DNA of 64,000 nucleotides from Bacillota bacterium. GTDB taxonomy: Bacteria > Bacillota > Sulfobacillia > JAJYWN01. Shown in pieces: positions 44,568 to 54,239 of the stretch. The stretch spans positions 74,139 through 138,138 of the forward strand of contig JAJYWN010000064.1 of assembly GCA_021791495.1 (NCBI GenBank). The letters are read 5' to 3'. Below the pieces are notes generated by a model. That model did no database searches. It was not told where the DNA came from and saw nothing but the letters and a program-made list of their open reading frames with translations. Position 1 is the stretch's first letter, and each line of letters opens with the position of its first letter. A program made the translations under genes and the position numbers.

Positions 44568-47500
44568 ATGGGAAACCAGGAACCAGAGCAGAGGCACGGC
44601 GTAGGACTGAGTCTTCAACTGACCAGTGTCGTGGTGGGGCTGATACTTCTGCTTGGTGGCCTGCTGACTGGGGTGGTTGCGTGGAGAGGCGTCAACGCCT
44701 TGCGCGAAGAGACCCTGAACGACTTTCTTGGTTCCGCCAGTCTCGCGGCTCAACTGGTTTCGGAGCACACGAGGCAACTTGAAGAAGACCTCCACGCCCT
44801 GGCTAAGAAGCCAGAGTTGATCCGAACGGTCTCAGACGAGGCCGGAAATGGGGCCATGGACAGCCTGGAATGGCTGGTTCAAACCCACGAGAGTCTGAGG
44901 GGCTTGGTGCTGATCGACAGCTCCGGTGTGGTTCGAGCCTCGACCATGGAGTCCCACCCCGTTGGCGTCAACGTATCTGCGTCGGAATGGTTCGGTGAAA
45001 CCATCAGGACTACCGGCTCCTACCTGGGACACCCAGTTGCGGCGGAGCAGGCGAAGGACCCGCGAATCCCCTTGGGGGTCCCGGTGATTGATGCGATCGG
45101 CCGGAAAAGGGGTGTCCTGGTAGGCTATATGAACCTCAGGCCCCTCTCCCGCACCGTCACCGAGCTGAACGTTGACCCTTCAGTCCGTTCCGCCCTCATC
45201 GACACACGGAACGAAGGCCTCACTCTCGCCGACACCGACCCGACCCGCGTTCTCTCTCCGGTAATCGGCAATAACCTGGCCACGCGGCGCCTTCTGGCGG
45301 GTGAGACGGGGGCGATGGAGACGAGATCAAACAACGGTGAACTGGAACTTGCCGCTTTCGCGCAAGTCCCGGGGCTGCCCTGGGGTGTTCTCGTCGTCCA
45401 GCCAACCCGGATAGGCTTGAAATCGGCGCGAGAGGTGGCTTTGCTGGCCGGACTCCTCGTGGCTGTAATGGTGCTATTCGCCGCCTCGGTAAGCGCCTGG
45501 TTCGGTGTGCGCATTGTTTGGCCCATATTGGTCCTTCGGGATGCCACCGCGTCCGTGGCGTCGGGGAATCTCGGGCATCGGGTGGAAGTCGACCGGTGGG
45601 ACGAAATCGGCGATCTACAGCGGGCTTTTAACCAGATGACCGAGGATCTGAAGAACAAAGAGGCCACCATCAAGCAACGCTCTCTCCAGCTCGAGGAAGT
45701 CAACCGGACTCTTGAAGACCGGGTGGCCGAGAGGACCCGTCTACTCGAAGTGGCCAACTCACGATTGGCTGCGTCGGAATCCCGTCTGTCGAGTGTACTC
45801 TCGGCGGCGGCGGACGCTATCGTCTGCACCGATGACTCCGGCAAGATTGTGTTGTTCAATGAGGCGGCGGGAAGGATCTTCGGGCATGGACCCGATGAAG
45901 CCTTGAGCAAGCAGGTGGATCTTATCGTCCCACCTGAGACAAGACACTACGGTAATGAGATGACGGAGCATTACCCTTTGGGCCAAGCGGTCAGCGGTCT
46001 GCGGGGCCTGGGGTTGCACAAAAGCGGGCGCACCTTCCCCACAGAGTTCGCGCTCTCCAGGTCAGAATCGGGTAACGAAGTCATCTGGACCGGGGTGATA
46101 CGGGATGTCACCGCACGCGAAGAAACGGAAGCTGCGCTTCGGGCTAGTGAAGAACGCTTCCGACAGGCTTTCGAGCATTCCGGGGTCGGGCGGGCAATCC
46201 AGAACCTCGATGGCCGGTACGTCCAGGCTAATCAAGCCCTCTGTGATATATTCGGCTACACAGAGGAGGAATTGCGGACCAAGGCCTGGCGAGATATTGC
46301 CTACCCAGCGGATCTGCCTATCCTCAAGGACGGGCACGACCGCTTGATGAACCAGGACGCTCCCTTTGTCCGTTGGGAGGCCAGGTATGTTCACAAGTCG
46401 GGGAGAACGGCATGGTCGAGGGTAACGGCCATTCTCGTGCGCGACGCCGATGGTGTTCCGTTGTACCTGCTCAAGGAAATCGAAGACATCACCGAACGTA
46501 AGCGTTACGAGAGTGAACTGGTGCACTTGATGAATCATGACGCGGTGACCGGCCTTCACAACCGGCGGCGGATCCTCCAGGAATTGCATATCCACATTGA
46601 GCTTGCACGCGACCGGGGCGCCCGTGTCGGAGTCGTAGTCGTGGATCTTGACCACCTGAATGAAATCAACGATGAGTTGGGGCGACAGGCGAGTGACCAA
46701 GTCCTGCAATGGGCCGGGGAGGTCTTGAAACGGGCGGTGCAGAGTCCGCAATTCCTGGCCTGCCTGGGTGGAGACGTGTTTGCGGTCCTCGTGCCAATGA
46801 GTGATGTGTGGCAGTCACAGGCTACCGCGCAACGACTGCTGACGGCGATCTCTGAGGGGCCCTTCGAGGTGTCTGGGCATGTGCTTCACCTGACTGCCAG
46901 CGCCGGAGTGGCCCTTTTCCCGGAACACGCGACTTCGGGAGAGCAGTTGCTGGCTCGGGCCGAAGTGGCCATGCACATGGCCAAGGAACGTGGCCGCAAT
47001 CGGTTCCAAATGTATGAAGCCGACAAAGACCCCCAGAAGCAGATAAGTGCCCGCCGGACGTGGGAGCAGCGGATCAGGGAGGCCTTAGATACCGAAGCGT
47101 TCCTGCTCTATGCCCAGCCCATATTGGACATTGCCAAAGGTACCGTTACCCATCAGGAACTGTTGCTGAGGATGATGGGGGAGAACGGCAGAGTCGTTTT
47201 GCCCCGCGAGTTCCTTCCGGTCGCCGAGCACCTGGGGCTGATCCGTAGGATCGACCACTGGGTTGTTCGTCGCGCTATCGAGCTGATGGCCTGCGGTGCC
47301 GTGCCGGAAGGAATGAGTCTGGAAGTCAACCTATCTGGAAGAAGCGTAGACGACCCCGAGCTCTTGCCGCTGATTCGAGAGAAACTGGCCGAAACGGCGG
47401 TGGATCCGTCCAGGCTGGTCATCGAGATAACGGAAACGGCCGCCATCACGAACATTGCCGAGGCTCGCCAGCTGATAGGCGCACTCCGAGACATGAATTG

Positions 47501-47819
47501 CCGAGTGGCTTTGGACGATTTTGGGATGGGATACTCGTCCTTCGCCATTCTCAAGAACCTGCCCATTGACTACTTGAAGATTGACGGCAGTATCGTGAGA
47601 CACATTACTACAGATGATGTGGACCGGCACATGGTTAAGGCTATAGCCGACCTGGCGCGAGCCTTACGGGTCAAGAGTGTGGCCGAGTTCGTTAGTAGCC
47701 AGCGAGCTCTGGAGATTCTGAGAGAATACAGGGTTGATTACGCCCAAGGCTTCTATATTGGTCAACCGGTACCAATAAGTGAGATGTCCGCAGATCTGGC
47801 GAAAGTGTCGACCAAATGA
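44568..47819 (+). CDS. Sensory GGDEF-EAL protein (c-di-GMP enzyme)
   Basis: 1083 residues. Order: membrane segment (about 14-38), extracytoplasmic dCache-like sensor, second membrane segment (about 287-308), HAMP, coiled coil, two PAS domains (about 400-525 and 525-650), GGDEF and EAL. The cyclase motif at about residue 733 reads GGDVF, not GGDEF, so cyclase activity is doubtful. The EAL part keeps its metal-binding residues: ELLLR (EALLR-like), NLSG, EITET, DDFGMGYSSF and LKIDGS. Likely a phosphodiesterase controlled by an external signal, with the dead GGDEF as a GTP sensor. Confidence 0.9.
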   Translation: MGNQEPEQRHGVGLSLQLTSVVVGLILLLGGLLTGVVAWRGVNALREETLNDFLGSASLAAQLVSEHTRQLEEDLHALAKKPELIRTVSDEAGNGAMDSLEWLVQTHESLRGLVLIDSSGVVRASTMESHPVGVNVSASEWFGETIRTTGSYLGHPVAAEQAKDPRIPLGVPVIDAIGRKRGVLVGYMNLRPLSRTVTELNVDPSVRSALIDTRNEGLTLADTDPTRVLSPVIGNNLATRRLLAGETGAMETRSNNGELELAAFAQVPGLPWGVLVVQPTRIGLKSAREVALLAGLLVAVMVLFAASVSAWFGVRIVWPILVLRDATASVASGNLGHRVEVDRWDEIGDLQRAFNQMTEDLKNKEATIKQRSLQLEEVNRTLEDRVAERTRLLEVANSRLAASESRLSSVLSAAADAIVCTDDSGKIVLFNEAAGRIFGHGPDEALSKQVDLIVPPETRHYGNEMTEHYPLGQAVSGLRGLGLHKSGRTFPTEFALSRSESGNEVIWTGVIRDVTAREETEAALRASEERFRQAFEHSGVGRAIQNLDGRYVQANQALCDIFGYTEEELRTKAWRDIAYPADLPILKDGHDRLMNQDAPFVRWEARYVHKSGRTAWSRVTAILVRDADGVPLYLLKEIEDITERKRYESELVHLMNHDAVTGLHNRRRILQELHIHIELARDRGARVGVVVVDLDHLNEINDELGRQASDQVLQWAGEVLKRAVQSPQFLACLGGDVFAVLVPMSDVWQSQATAQRLLTAISEGPFEVSGHVLHLTASAGVALFPEHATSGEQLLARAEVAMHMAKERGRNRFQMYEADKDPQKQISARRTWEQRIREALDTEAFLLYAQPILDIAKGTVTHQELLLRMMGENGRVVLPREFLPVAEHLGLIRRIDHWVVRRAIELMACGAVPEGMSLEVNLSGRSVDDPELLPLIREKLAETAVDPSRLVIEITETAAITNIAEARQLIGALRDMNCRVALDDFGMGYSSFAILKNLPIDYLKIDGSIVRHITTDDVDRHMVKAIADLARALRVKSVAEFVSSQRALEILREYRVDYAQGFYIGQPVPISEMSADLAKVSTK

Positions 47820-47869
47820 TGCGTCGAACGTACGATCTGTAATGTATGATACGGCGCACAATGTGCGGT

Positions 47870-47899
47870 TTGCTTTTGTCGCCGGCCTTCTGTTATAAT
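47870..47899 (+). promoter_or_regulatory. Promoter of tRNA-Gly
   Basis: TTGCTT at 47870-47875 and perfect TATAAT at 47894-47899, separated by 18 bases; the tRNA begins 22 bases after the -10. Confidence 0.75.
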
Positions 47900-47920
47900 G
47901 TTTGTGCTCGCAAGAGCGTC

Positions 47921-47992
47921 GCGGGAGTAGTTTAGCGGTAGAACGTCGGCTTCCCAAGCCGAAGGTCGCGGGTTCGAGCCCCGTCTCCCGCT
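47921..47992 (+). tRNA. tRNA-Gly (anticodon CCC)
   Basis: 72 bases without an encoded CCA. Acceptor arms GCGGGAG and CTCCCGC pair fully; the anticodon loop TTCCCAA gives CCC, reading GGG codons. T loop GGTTCGAGCC. A ready terminator-like hairpin follows. Confidence 0.95.
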
Positions 47993-47999
47993 CAGAAGA

Positions 48000-48037
48000 A
48001 CGAAGAAGCGGCCTTCACGCGAAGGCCGCTTCTTCGT
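48000..48037 (+). terminator. Hairpin after tRNA-Gly
   Basis: Arms ACGAAGAAGCGGCCTT (48000-48015) and AAGGCCGCTTCTTCGT (48022-48037) form a 16-base perfect stem with a 6-base loop. No T-run follows the stem, but the right arm is itself T-rich. Likely ends the tRNA-Gly transcript. Confidence 0.7.
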
Positions 48038-48132
48038 GACGGTGCGCGGCATATGACTCGCGTACGGACGAGACAGGCCGCCAGGCCACGACGGACTGCC
48101 GAGGGACTTCTGATTTCAAAAACACCTGGAAA

Positions 48133-48161
48133 TTGACACTCCGGGCTAACTCCGCTAGAAT
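48133..48161 (+). promoter_or_regulatory. Promoter of tRNA-Thr
   Basis: Perfect TTGACA at 48133-48138 and TAGAAT at 48156-48161, with a 17-base spacer. The tRNA starts at 48187. Confidence 0.85.
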
Positions 48162-48186
48162 CAATGGTGTCGTTTCATGTGATGTC

Positions 48187-48258
48187 GCCGGCGTAGCTCA
48201 GCGGTAGAGCAGCTGATTCGTAATCCGCAGGTCGTCGGTTCAATCCCGACCGCCGGCT
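48187..48258 (+). tRNA. tRNA-Thr (anticodon CGT)
   Basis: 72 bases without an encoded CCA. Acceptor arms GCCGGCG/CGCCGGC and T stem GTCGG/CCGAC pair fully. Anticodon loop TTCGTAA gives CGT, reading ACG codons. The anticodon stem GCTGA/TCCGC has one mismatch, T29 against C41, where A would be usual. Confidence 0.92.
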
Positions 48259-48260
48259 CA

Positions 48261-48310
48261 AAGAAAAGGCTAGTTCCGAAGAGGCTTCGGGACTGGCCTT
48301 TTCTTATTTG
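48261..48310 (+). terminator. Terminator after tRNA-Thr
   Basis: AAGAAAAGGC and TTCCGAAG on the left pair with CTTCGGGA and GCCTTTTCTT on the right around an AGG loop; the T-rich right end TTTTCTTATTT gives the U tract. Confidence 0.85.
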
Positions 48311-48437
48311 ACCCCGGCGTTTGTTCGTGCCACAGTGTGCCAGCCCTCCCACAAACAGCACAAGGAAACCACGCCCGCACTTTGTTAAGCTTAGGAGTCA
48401 GTGGAACCAATTCCAGCCTCAAGGAGGGCATCTCCGC

Positions 48438-50894
48438 GTGCGCTCATCCAGACTCCTGCCCATAGTTGTTCTTGTGTCATTGATTACGACCGTCATTGCG
48501 AACCCCGTACTGGCAGCTTCCTCCCGCTGGCAGTGGGAGAACCCGACTCCGACCGGCAGTGCTCTGAACGATGTGGCCTATGGAAACGGCCGGTACGTCG
48601 CTGTGGGTCAGGCGGGCAGTACCGTCGTCTCCACCGACGGCATCAACTGGACCGGCTACTCATCGGGATTCGCCGTGACTCTAGCGGCCGTCGTCTTCGG
48701 CCAAGGGCAATTCATCGCGGTCGGCGAAAGTGCTCTTGATGGTGTAGGCGTAGTACTAGTATCCCAAGACGGCATCAACTGGACCCAGCCGTCCTTGCCC
48801 ACCACCAAGCCGTTGTACGGCATAACCTACGGCGGAGGGCGTTTCCTGGCCGTGGGGGGAAGGGGCGCCATCCTCACGTCTCTAGATGGGCAGACTTGGA
48901 TCCAGGAGACCTCCGGCGTCACCTATGAGCTGGTAGACGTGGCTTACGGCGACGGCCGCTATATGGTTGCCGGTGCGTACGGGGTGCTGTCCTCCACCGA
49001 CGCGGTGACTTGGAAGCAATCGGCCGGATCGAATGGCGGCACGTCCATCGCTTATGGCAACGGCCTATTCGTGCTTGGCGGAGTCCAATACATCGATCCA
49101 CCATCTGGCCTCACCACCGTCAAACCCATCCAGGTGTATTCCGAGGCCAGCGGCTGGGTCAGGGCAGACCTAAGTCAGTGGCCAGTCTCCGACTACGTTA
49201 ACCAGAGGTGGTTCTCGATCATCTACGCCGGAGGCCTATTCCTGGCTGTAGGCAACCGCGGCACGGCGTTCTCCAGGAATGGAATGAACTGGTCTTTTTC
49301 AGGTCTGGGCGCGGTTGGGCTGAACGGGCGGGCCTATGGCAGCCTCGAGGACCTTAAGGGTGTAACCTACGGAAACGGCCTGTATGTCGCTGTGGGAGAC
49401 AGCACGCTAGTCACCTCGTCTGATGCGTACAACTGGACTATCCGCTCCTTTACCACTCAGGAGGGCTTCTGGCATGCCCCGGGACAGGACCTCCTGGCTG
49501 TGACTTACGGCGGCGGGCTGTTCGCCGCTGCCGGAAGATCTGGCACGATACTCACCTCACCCGACGGCAGGGTGTGGACTCAGCCTCACGTTCTCACGGG
49601 ACAGGACTTGCGCGCTGTCACTTACGGCAACGGACGGTTCGTTGCGGTGGGCGCCGGGGGTGTCGCCGCTTGGTCAAGCGACGGGGCGGACTGGACCGTG
49701 AACCAGGTGGACACAGACCAGATGTTCACCGGTATTGCCTATGGCAATGGTTTGTTCGTCGGCGTTGGTACGAACGGGATGATCTACACCTCACCAGACG
49801 GAGCATCCTGGACGGCGCGGACCTCCGGGACTACTCAGCAGCTAACTGGGGTGGTTTTCGGCAACAACCTCTTCGTGGCCACCGGCTGGGAAGGTCTTTT
49901 GACCTCACCCGACGCGGTGAACTGGACAGCTGTGGGAGACCCCTTCACAGGCACCGGGATCACCTACGGCGGTGGGCGCTTTGTGGCCGTCGGCGTAGTT
50001 ACTTTGGGGACCACAGCGACGACCTACGGAGGTGGCGCTCCCATGGCCGTAAGGGCCGCCAGAATGCTCACCTCATTGGACGGAGTTCGGTGGGCCCCCA
50101 TGACCTTGACTAGTGTCCGCGAGCCGAATGCGGTGGCCTACGGTGACGGCCAGTTCGTGGCCGTTGGCGAGGCGCTGGGAGTCAAGGGCGCCGTGCTCAC
50201 AAGCCCGAACGGAGTGGCCTGGCGGACCAGAGCGGAGACTTCTCGTACCCTTAATGCGGTGGGCTGGGGCAACGGTTCATTCGTGGCGGTCGGAGACGGT
50301 GGCGCCATCCTGAAGACCGAGCCAGCCGGTGATGAGTACGCCCGGATCTTCCCGGACTTGCCCAGTGACCATCCTGCTCGTGCCGCTGTTGAGGAGTTGG
50401 TGGCCCGGGGGGTTCTGAACGGGTATCCAGACGGGACGTTTCGACCCGAGCAGCCGGTGACCCGGGCTGAGTTCGCCAAAATGCTGGTGCTGGCGACCGG
50501 GCTGCTACCCAACCCGAAGGCACAGCTTGCATTCACGGACACGGCCGGACACTGGGCGTCGACCGACGGATATCTTCAAGCGGCTGTCGCGGCCGGTGCC
50601 ATTAACGGCTTCCCGGACGGCACCTTCCAGCCTGGGCAGCCGACCACTCGCGCGCAGGTGACCAAGATCGCCGCGGCGATTCGCGGGCTCACTCCTAACG
50701 GAGCACCTCCGTACTCGGACATTGCCCCGACGGACTGGTATGCAGGTTGGGTGTCCGCAGCCCTCGCGGTCAACCTTATCGGTTCCCAGGCGAGCATCCC
50801 GGTCTGGACAGATGGGGATTTCAAGGGCAATATCCCCGCTACTCGTGGAGAGGCGGCCATGCTTCTGGCGAACATCATCAAGGCCGAGCATTGA
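48438..50894 (+). CDS. Secreted beta-propeller protein with three SLH domains
   Basis: 818 residues from GTG 48438 with AAGGAGG ten bases upstream; the earlier in-frame start lies in the tRNA terminator zone. Signal peptide LLPIVVLVSLITTVIANPVLAAS. Then about 14 copies of a repeat with the core YGNGRYVAVG and SxDGxxW, spaced roughly every 40 residues. C-terminal part from about 636 has three S-layer homology domains (FPDLPSDHPARAAVEELV, FTDTAGHWASTDGYL, YSDIAPTDWYAGWVSAAL), each with the NGYPDGTFRP-type turn. Likely attached to secondary wall polymer, exposing a propeller that may bind a ligand or protein. Confidence 0.9.
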   Translation: MRSSRLLPIVVLVSLITTVIANPVLAASSRWQWENPTPTGSALNDVAYGNGRYVAVGQAGSTVVSTDGINWTGYSSGFAVTLAAVVFGQGQFIAVGESALDGVGVVLVSQDGINWTQPSLPTTKPLYGITYGGGRFLAVGGRGAILTSLDGQTWIQETSGVTYELVDVAYGDGRYMVAGAYGVLSSTDAVTWKQSAGSNGGTSIAYGNGLFVLGGVQYIDPPSGLTTVKPIQVYSEASGWVRADLSQWPVSDYVNQRWFSIIYAGGLFLAVGNRGTAFSRNGMNWSFSGLGAVGLNGRAYGSLEDLKGVTYGNGLYVAVGDSTLVTSSDAYNWTIRSFTTQEGFWHAPGQDLLAVTYGGGLFAAAGRSGTILTSPDGRVWTQPHVLTGQDLRAVTYGNGRFVAVGAGGVAAWSSDGADWTVNQVDTDQMFTGIAYGNGLFVGVGTNGMIYTSPDGASWTARTSGTTQQLTGVVFGNNLFVATGWEGLLTSPDAVNWTAVGDPFTGTGITYGGGRFVAVGVVTLGTTATTYGGGAPMAVRAARMLTSLDGVRWAPMTLTSVREPNAVAYGDGQFVAVGEALGVKGAVLTSPNGVAWRTRAETSRTLNAVGWGNGSFVAVGDGGAILKTEPAGDEYARIFPDLPSDHPARAAVEELVARGVLNGYPDGTFRPEQPVTRAEFAKMLVLATGLLPNPKAQLAFTDTAGHWASTDGYLQAAVAAGAINGFPDGTFQPGQPTTRAQVTKIAAAIRGLTPNGAPPYSDIAPTDWYAGWVSAALAVNLIGSQASIPVWTDGDFKGNIPATRGEAAMLLANIIKAEH

Positions 50895-50919
50895 AGGGAA
50901 AGTTGAACCGGCTCCCGGC

Positions 50920-52179
50920 CTAAGCCCTGAACAACGGGCTGCCGTCCTTGACGACCACGGCGCCTTCCTTCATCACGAAGCCGACCTTGCGGCAGGCTGA
51001 GATATCGGTCAGCGGGTCGCCGTCCACGCAGATAATATCGGCGCCCTTGCCTTGCTCCAAGGTGCCGACCTTATCGCCGATGGCCAGACACTCGGCCGCG
51101 GTCTTGGTGGCGGCGACGACCGCCTCCATCGGGCTCATGCCGAATTCGACCAGAAGCTCCAGTTCGCGGGCGTTCCGGCCGTGGTAGTTGTGGGGCGAGC
51201 CGGCATCGGTGCCCGCGGCGATGCGGACACCGGCCTCGCGGGCGTATTGGAAGGCGCGGTGCACGGCTTCTCCGGCTTCTTTGGACTTGCGCAGGACGTA
51301 CGCGGGCACCTTGTCGTCATGTACCGCGGAAGCGTCCCTGGCGGTCAGCGTGGGAATCAGATAAGCGCCCCGCTTCGCCATGAGGTCGGCGCCCTCCCGG
51401 TCAAGGTAGTAACCGTGCTCGACCGTGTCCACACCGAGCCGAACCGACGTCTGGATGCCCTTCGTTCCCTGAGCGTGAACGGCTACCCGCTTGCCGACCC
51501 GGTGCGCCTCATTGACCGCGGCCGCGATCTCCTCCTCGCTCATGTGCTGGAGGCCGGGCTCGCTGCCCTCCGACATGACACCGCCCGTCACCAGTAACTT
51601 GACCAGGTCTGCGCCCGCCTTCAGCTGTTGGCGGGCCGCCTTTCGCACCTCCTCGGGGCCGTCGACGATGACGCCGCCCAGCCCTTGTTCGAAACGGATG
51701 TCCGGAGTCAGCCAGATGTCGGCATGCCCGCCCGTCACGGTGATGTTCTGTCCGGCACAGACCAGCCGGGGACCGGTGACGATTCCCGCCTCGATGGCTT
51801 TCCGGAGGGCGATATCCAGGTGGCTTTTTTCACCCAGGACCCGTACCGTCGTGAAGCCGGCCCGCAGGTCGGCCTGGACGTTCTTCAAGGAAGTCAGGGT
51901 GCGGAAGGATTCGGTCTGCTTGAAGACGATATCCCAGTAGTCCGGCTCTCCGTTGAAGCTGGTGTGCAGGTGGCTGTCGATCATCCCCGGCATCAGGGTC
52001 TTCCCGATGCCGAAGTCGAGAACTTCGGCATCGGCTAACGCACCGTCCAGGCCACCGCTGCCGAACTCCTCCGGCGCACCCACGTGGACGATGCGCTGCC
52101 CGTCGACCACCACCACGGCGCCCGAGAGCGGCTCCTTCCCGGTACCGTCGACAACTTGACCTGCCTTCAGGACATACAC
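50920..52179 (-). CDS. Metal-dependent amidohydrolase (imidazolonepropionase-like)
   Basis: 419 residues from GTG 52179 with GAGGAGG upstream. TLMPGMIDSHLHTSF gives the HxH pair, ADLVKLLVTGGVMSEGSE the bridging lysine, KRVAVHAQGTKG and DTVEHGYYLDREG two more histidines, and AAGTDAGSPHNYHGRN the final aspartate. This is the amidohydrolase fold with a binuclear site, close to Xaa-Pro/dipeptide-type hydrolases. Substrate unknown. Convergent with the SLH gene. Confidence 0.86.
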   Translation of the reverse strand: MYVLKAGQVVDGTGKEPLSGAVVVVDGQRIVHVGAPEEFGSGGLDGALADAEVLDFGIGKTLMPGMIDSHLHTSFNGEPDYWDIVFKQTESFRTLTSLKNVQADLRAGFTTVRVLGEKSHLDIALRKAIEAGIVTGPRLVCAGQNITVTGGHADIWLTPDIRFEQGLGGVIVDGPEEVRKAARQQLKAGADLVKLLVTGGVMSEGSEPGLQHMSEEEIAAAVNEAHRVGKRVAVHAQGTKGIQTSVRLGVDTVEHGYYLDREGADLMAKRGAYLIPTLTARDASAVHDDKVPAYVLRKSKEAGEAVHRAFQYAREAGVRIAAGTDAGSPHNYHGRNARELELLVEFGMSPMEAVVAATKTAAECLAIGDKVGTLEQGKGADIICVDGDPLTDISACRKVGFVMKEGAVVVKDGSPLFRA

Positions 52180-52418
52180 CGGGTGTTTCCTCCTCCTCTT
52201 GTCGGGGGTTGGAAGAACGAAGCAAACCAGACTTCATCCTAGGAGTTGCTTCTCCCCGGCCCCGCATTCCTCCTGGGCGACAGAAACCGAGTCCATATCC
52301 GAGCATAGACCAGCAAGGGAACCAGGGTGGCGCTCCTCCAGGAAGGCAAATTGCCCCAAAGGGGAGAAACCTTGGTGGGCCCCTCCGGATAGAATGGGCA
52401 GTGTGGGGAGAGATAGGG

Positions 52419-52877
52419 ATGAAGCGTGCCGGTGCCGTAGCCATAGGTGGCGGATTACCGCTCCTTGTCCTGCTGATCGTGGCCCTCGATCCGAAGGTGC
52501 GGGCTGAGGCTTTTGGGCCTTGGGGCTATCAGCACTTGACCTCCCTGGTGGAGAAAATCCAGTTTATCAACGACCCGGCGAATGGTTGGGCGTGGGATTC
52601 GACCGAAGGGGAGTCTTTCTCTCTGGCGTGCGCGGGGGAATACATCCCTCATTCTGGGGAATTCATTGAGGTAACGGGTGTAGACCCCGTTCGCCTGTCC
52701 CTGGTCGTGAAGAAGGGCAGTCAGGAAACGAGAACCCCCATGGAGCAGCTGGACGAGCGCACCTTCCGATACGAGTCCAGGAAATACCCAATCACTATCA
52801 CCGCAAGGGTCATCGCCATTACCCCTGGCATCCAGTCCCCAACGGCGAGAATTGTGGTCAAGGCCGCACCGAGGTGA
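52419..52877 (+). CDS. Hypothetical membrane-anchored or secreted protein
   Basis: 152 residues from ATG 52419. N-terminal hydrophobic segment (about 6-24) fits a signal or anchor. No family recognised; a beta-rich extracytoplasmic part follows. The frame is open further upstream but lacks a ribosome site there. Confidence 0.5.
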   Translation: MKRAGAVAIGGGLPLLVLLIVALDPKVRAEAFGPWGYQHLTSLVEKIQFINDPANGWAWDSTEGESFSLACAGEYIPHSGEFIEVTGVDPVRLSLVVKKGSQETRTPMEQLDERTFRYESRKYPITITARVIAITPGIQSPTARIVVKAAPR

Positions 52878-53092
52878 TTCCGCCACCATTCCGCCAAGTC
52901 CGGCCCGCGAAGGCGCCACTACTGTACGAGCAACCAGAATAGACAGCAATTCCCTTCCAAGAGATGCCGCAAACATAGGAACTTCGCTCACGAAAGTGGA
53001 GTCTACCTGTTAGAATGGTGACGGAAGAGATGTATGGACGTACCACACGTTTCGTACCTCATGGAGCCGCTGTCTAGCTGGGAGTCTTACAA

Positions 53093-54181
53093 GTGTCAAC
53101 GTTCATGTCGCGTCTGCCCCGTTCGCTTCGCGGATCCGGCCGCCTTCTCCGGACCCGATGGGCCAAGGTGGTCCTCGGCCTCATTCTGATCGCGTCAGCC
53201 GTGGCTTTCGACGTCAGCGCCTTATCCGAGCGCCTCGATCCCAATGGCGCGACGGCTCCCACAGCCAACGCGCCCGACGGCGGCCGGCAGCAGAGACAGG
53301 GAGCGGCCCCCACTGATTCATCACCGGCGCAGACGACTCTGCCGCCCGAGCCACCAGTTGGACCATACCAGCCCAACACCGCCGGCCAGATCATGGTCAT
53401 CGCCTACCACGCCTTTGGTTCCGAGGAAGGCCGGTGGACGCGGACGCCGGCGGGCTTCCTGGCGGACCTCCAAGCCTTATATCGCAAGGGATACCGTCCC
53501 GTGAACCTCATCGATATGGTTACCGGGAAAATGGACGTACCCAAGGGGTACAGCCCGGTGGTCATCACGTTCGACGACGGCCGCGAGGGGCAGTTCCGCT
53601 ACATCACCGGAGAAGATGGCCAGCAGAGAGTCGACCCTACATCGGCGGTGGGCGTGATGCTGGCTTTCAACAAAGACCATCCTGACTGGAAGCTGCGGGC
53701 CACCTTCTTCGTTTCCGACGTGCCGTTCCAGAAAGCCGACTGGCCGGAGAAGGTGCGCTTCTTGGTGGCGAACGGCATGGAGATCGGCGACCACACCTTG
53801 AGCCACGTCTCCCTCGCCAAGGCGACGAAGGAGGCTACCATTAAAGAAGTGGGCGGGGAGGCCAAGCGGATGGCCGGCGCCATCCCGGGCTACAACCTGT
53901 CCACGCTGGCCCTTCCTGGCGGCGAAGCACCAGCCTTCCCCGATGTCGCGCTGGAGGGGGTCTACGATGGGTTCTCCTACAGCATGAAGGCTACGGTGCT
54001 GGTGGGCGCCGGGCCCGCGCCGTCGCCGCTCAGCAAGAACTTCAACCCCCAGAGGATCCCGCGGATTCAGGCCGTGGACCCGTCACTGGACGTCCAGTTC
54101 GCCCTGCCGTACTGGATGAGCTACTTCGACAAGCACCCCGAGCTACGCTACGTGTCGGACGGCACTGGAAATATGAAGTAG
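53093..54181 (+). CDS. Polysaccharide deacetylase family protein
   Basis: 362 residues from GTG 53093. N-terminal anchor VVLGLILIASAVAFDVSAL, then a Pro/Thr linker and the NodB fold: MVIAYHAFG, VVITFDDGREGQF with the catalytic and zinc-binding aspartates, and IGDHTLSHVSLAKA with the two histidine metal ligands. It likely removes acetyl groups from peptidoglycan or another envelope polymer. Residues after the NodB core are unusual in length. Confidence 0.87.
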   Translation: MSTFMSRLPRSLRGSGRLLRTRWAKVVLGLILIASAVAFDVSALSERLDPNGATAPTANAPDGGRQQRQGAAPTDSSPAQTTLPPEPPVGPYQPNTAGQIMVIAYHAFGSEEGRWTRTPAGFLADLQALYRKGYRPVNLIDMVTGKMDVPKGYSPVVITFDDGREGQFRYITGEDGQQRVDPTSAVGVMLAFNKDHPDWKLRATFFVSDVPFQKADWPEKVRFLVANGMEIGDHTLSHVSLAKATKEATIKEVGGEAKRMAGAIPGYNLSTLALPGGEAPAFPDVALEGVYDGFSYSMKATVLVGAGPAPSPLSKNFNPQRIPRIQAVDPSLDVQFALPYWMSYFDKHPELRYVSDGTGNMK

Positions 54182-54239
54182 AGGAGCGGTGTGTAGTCCG
54201 TATCGGGGGGTGGGGGGTATCCACCGCCATGGTGTCGCC

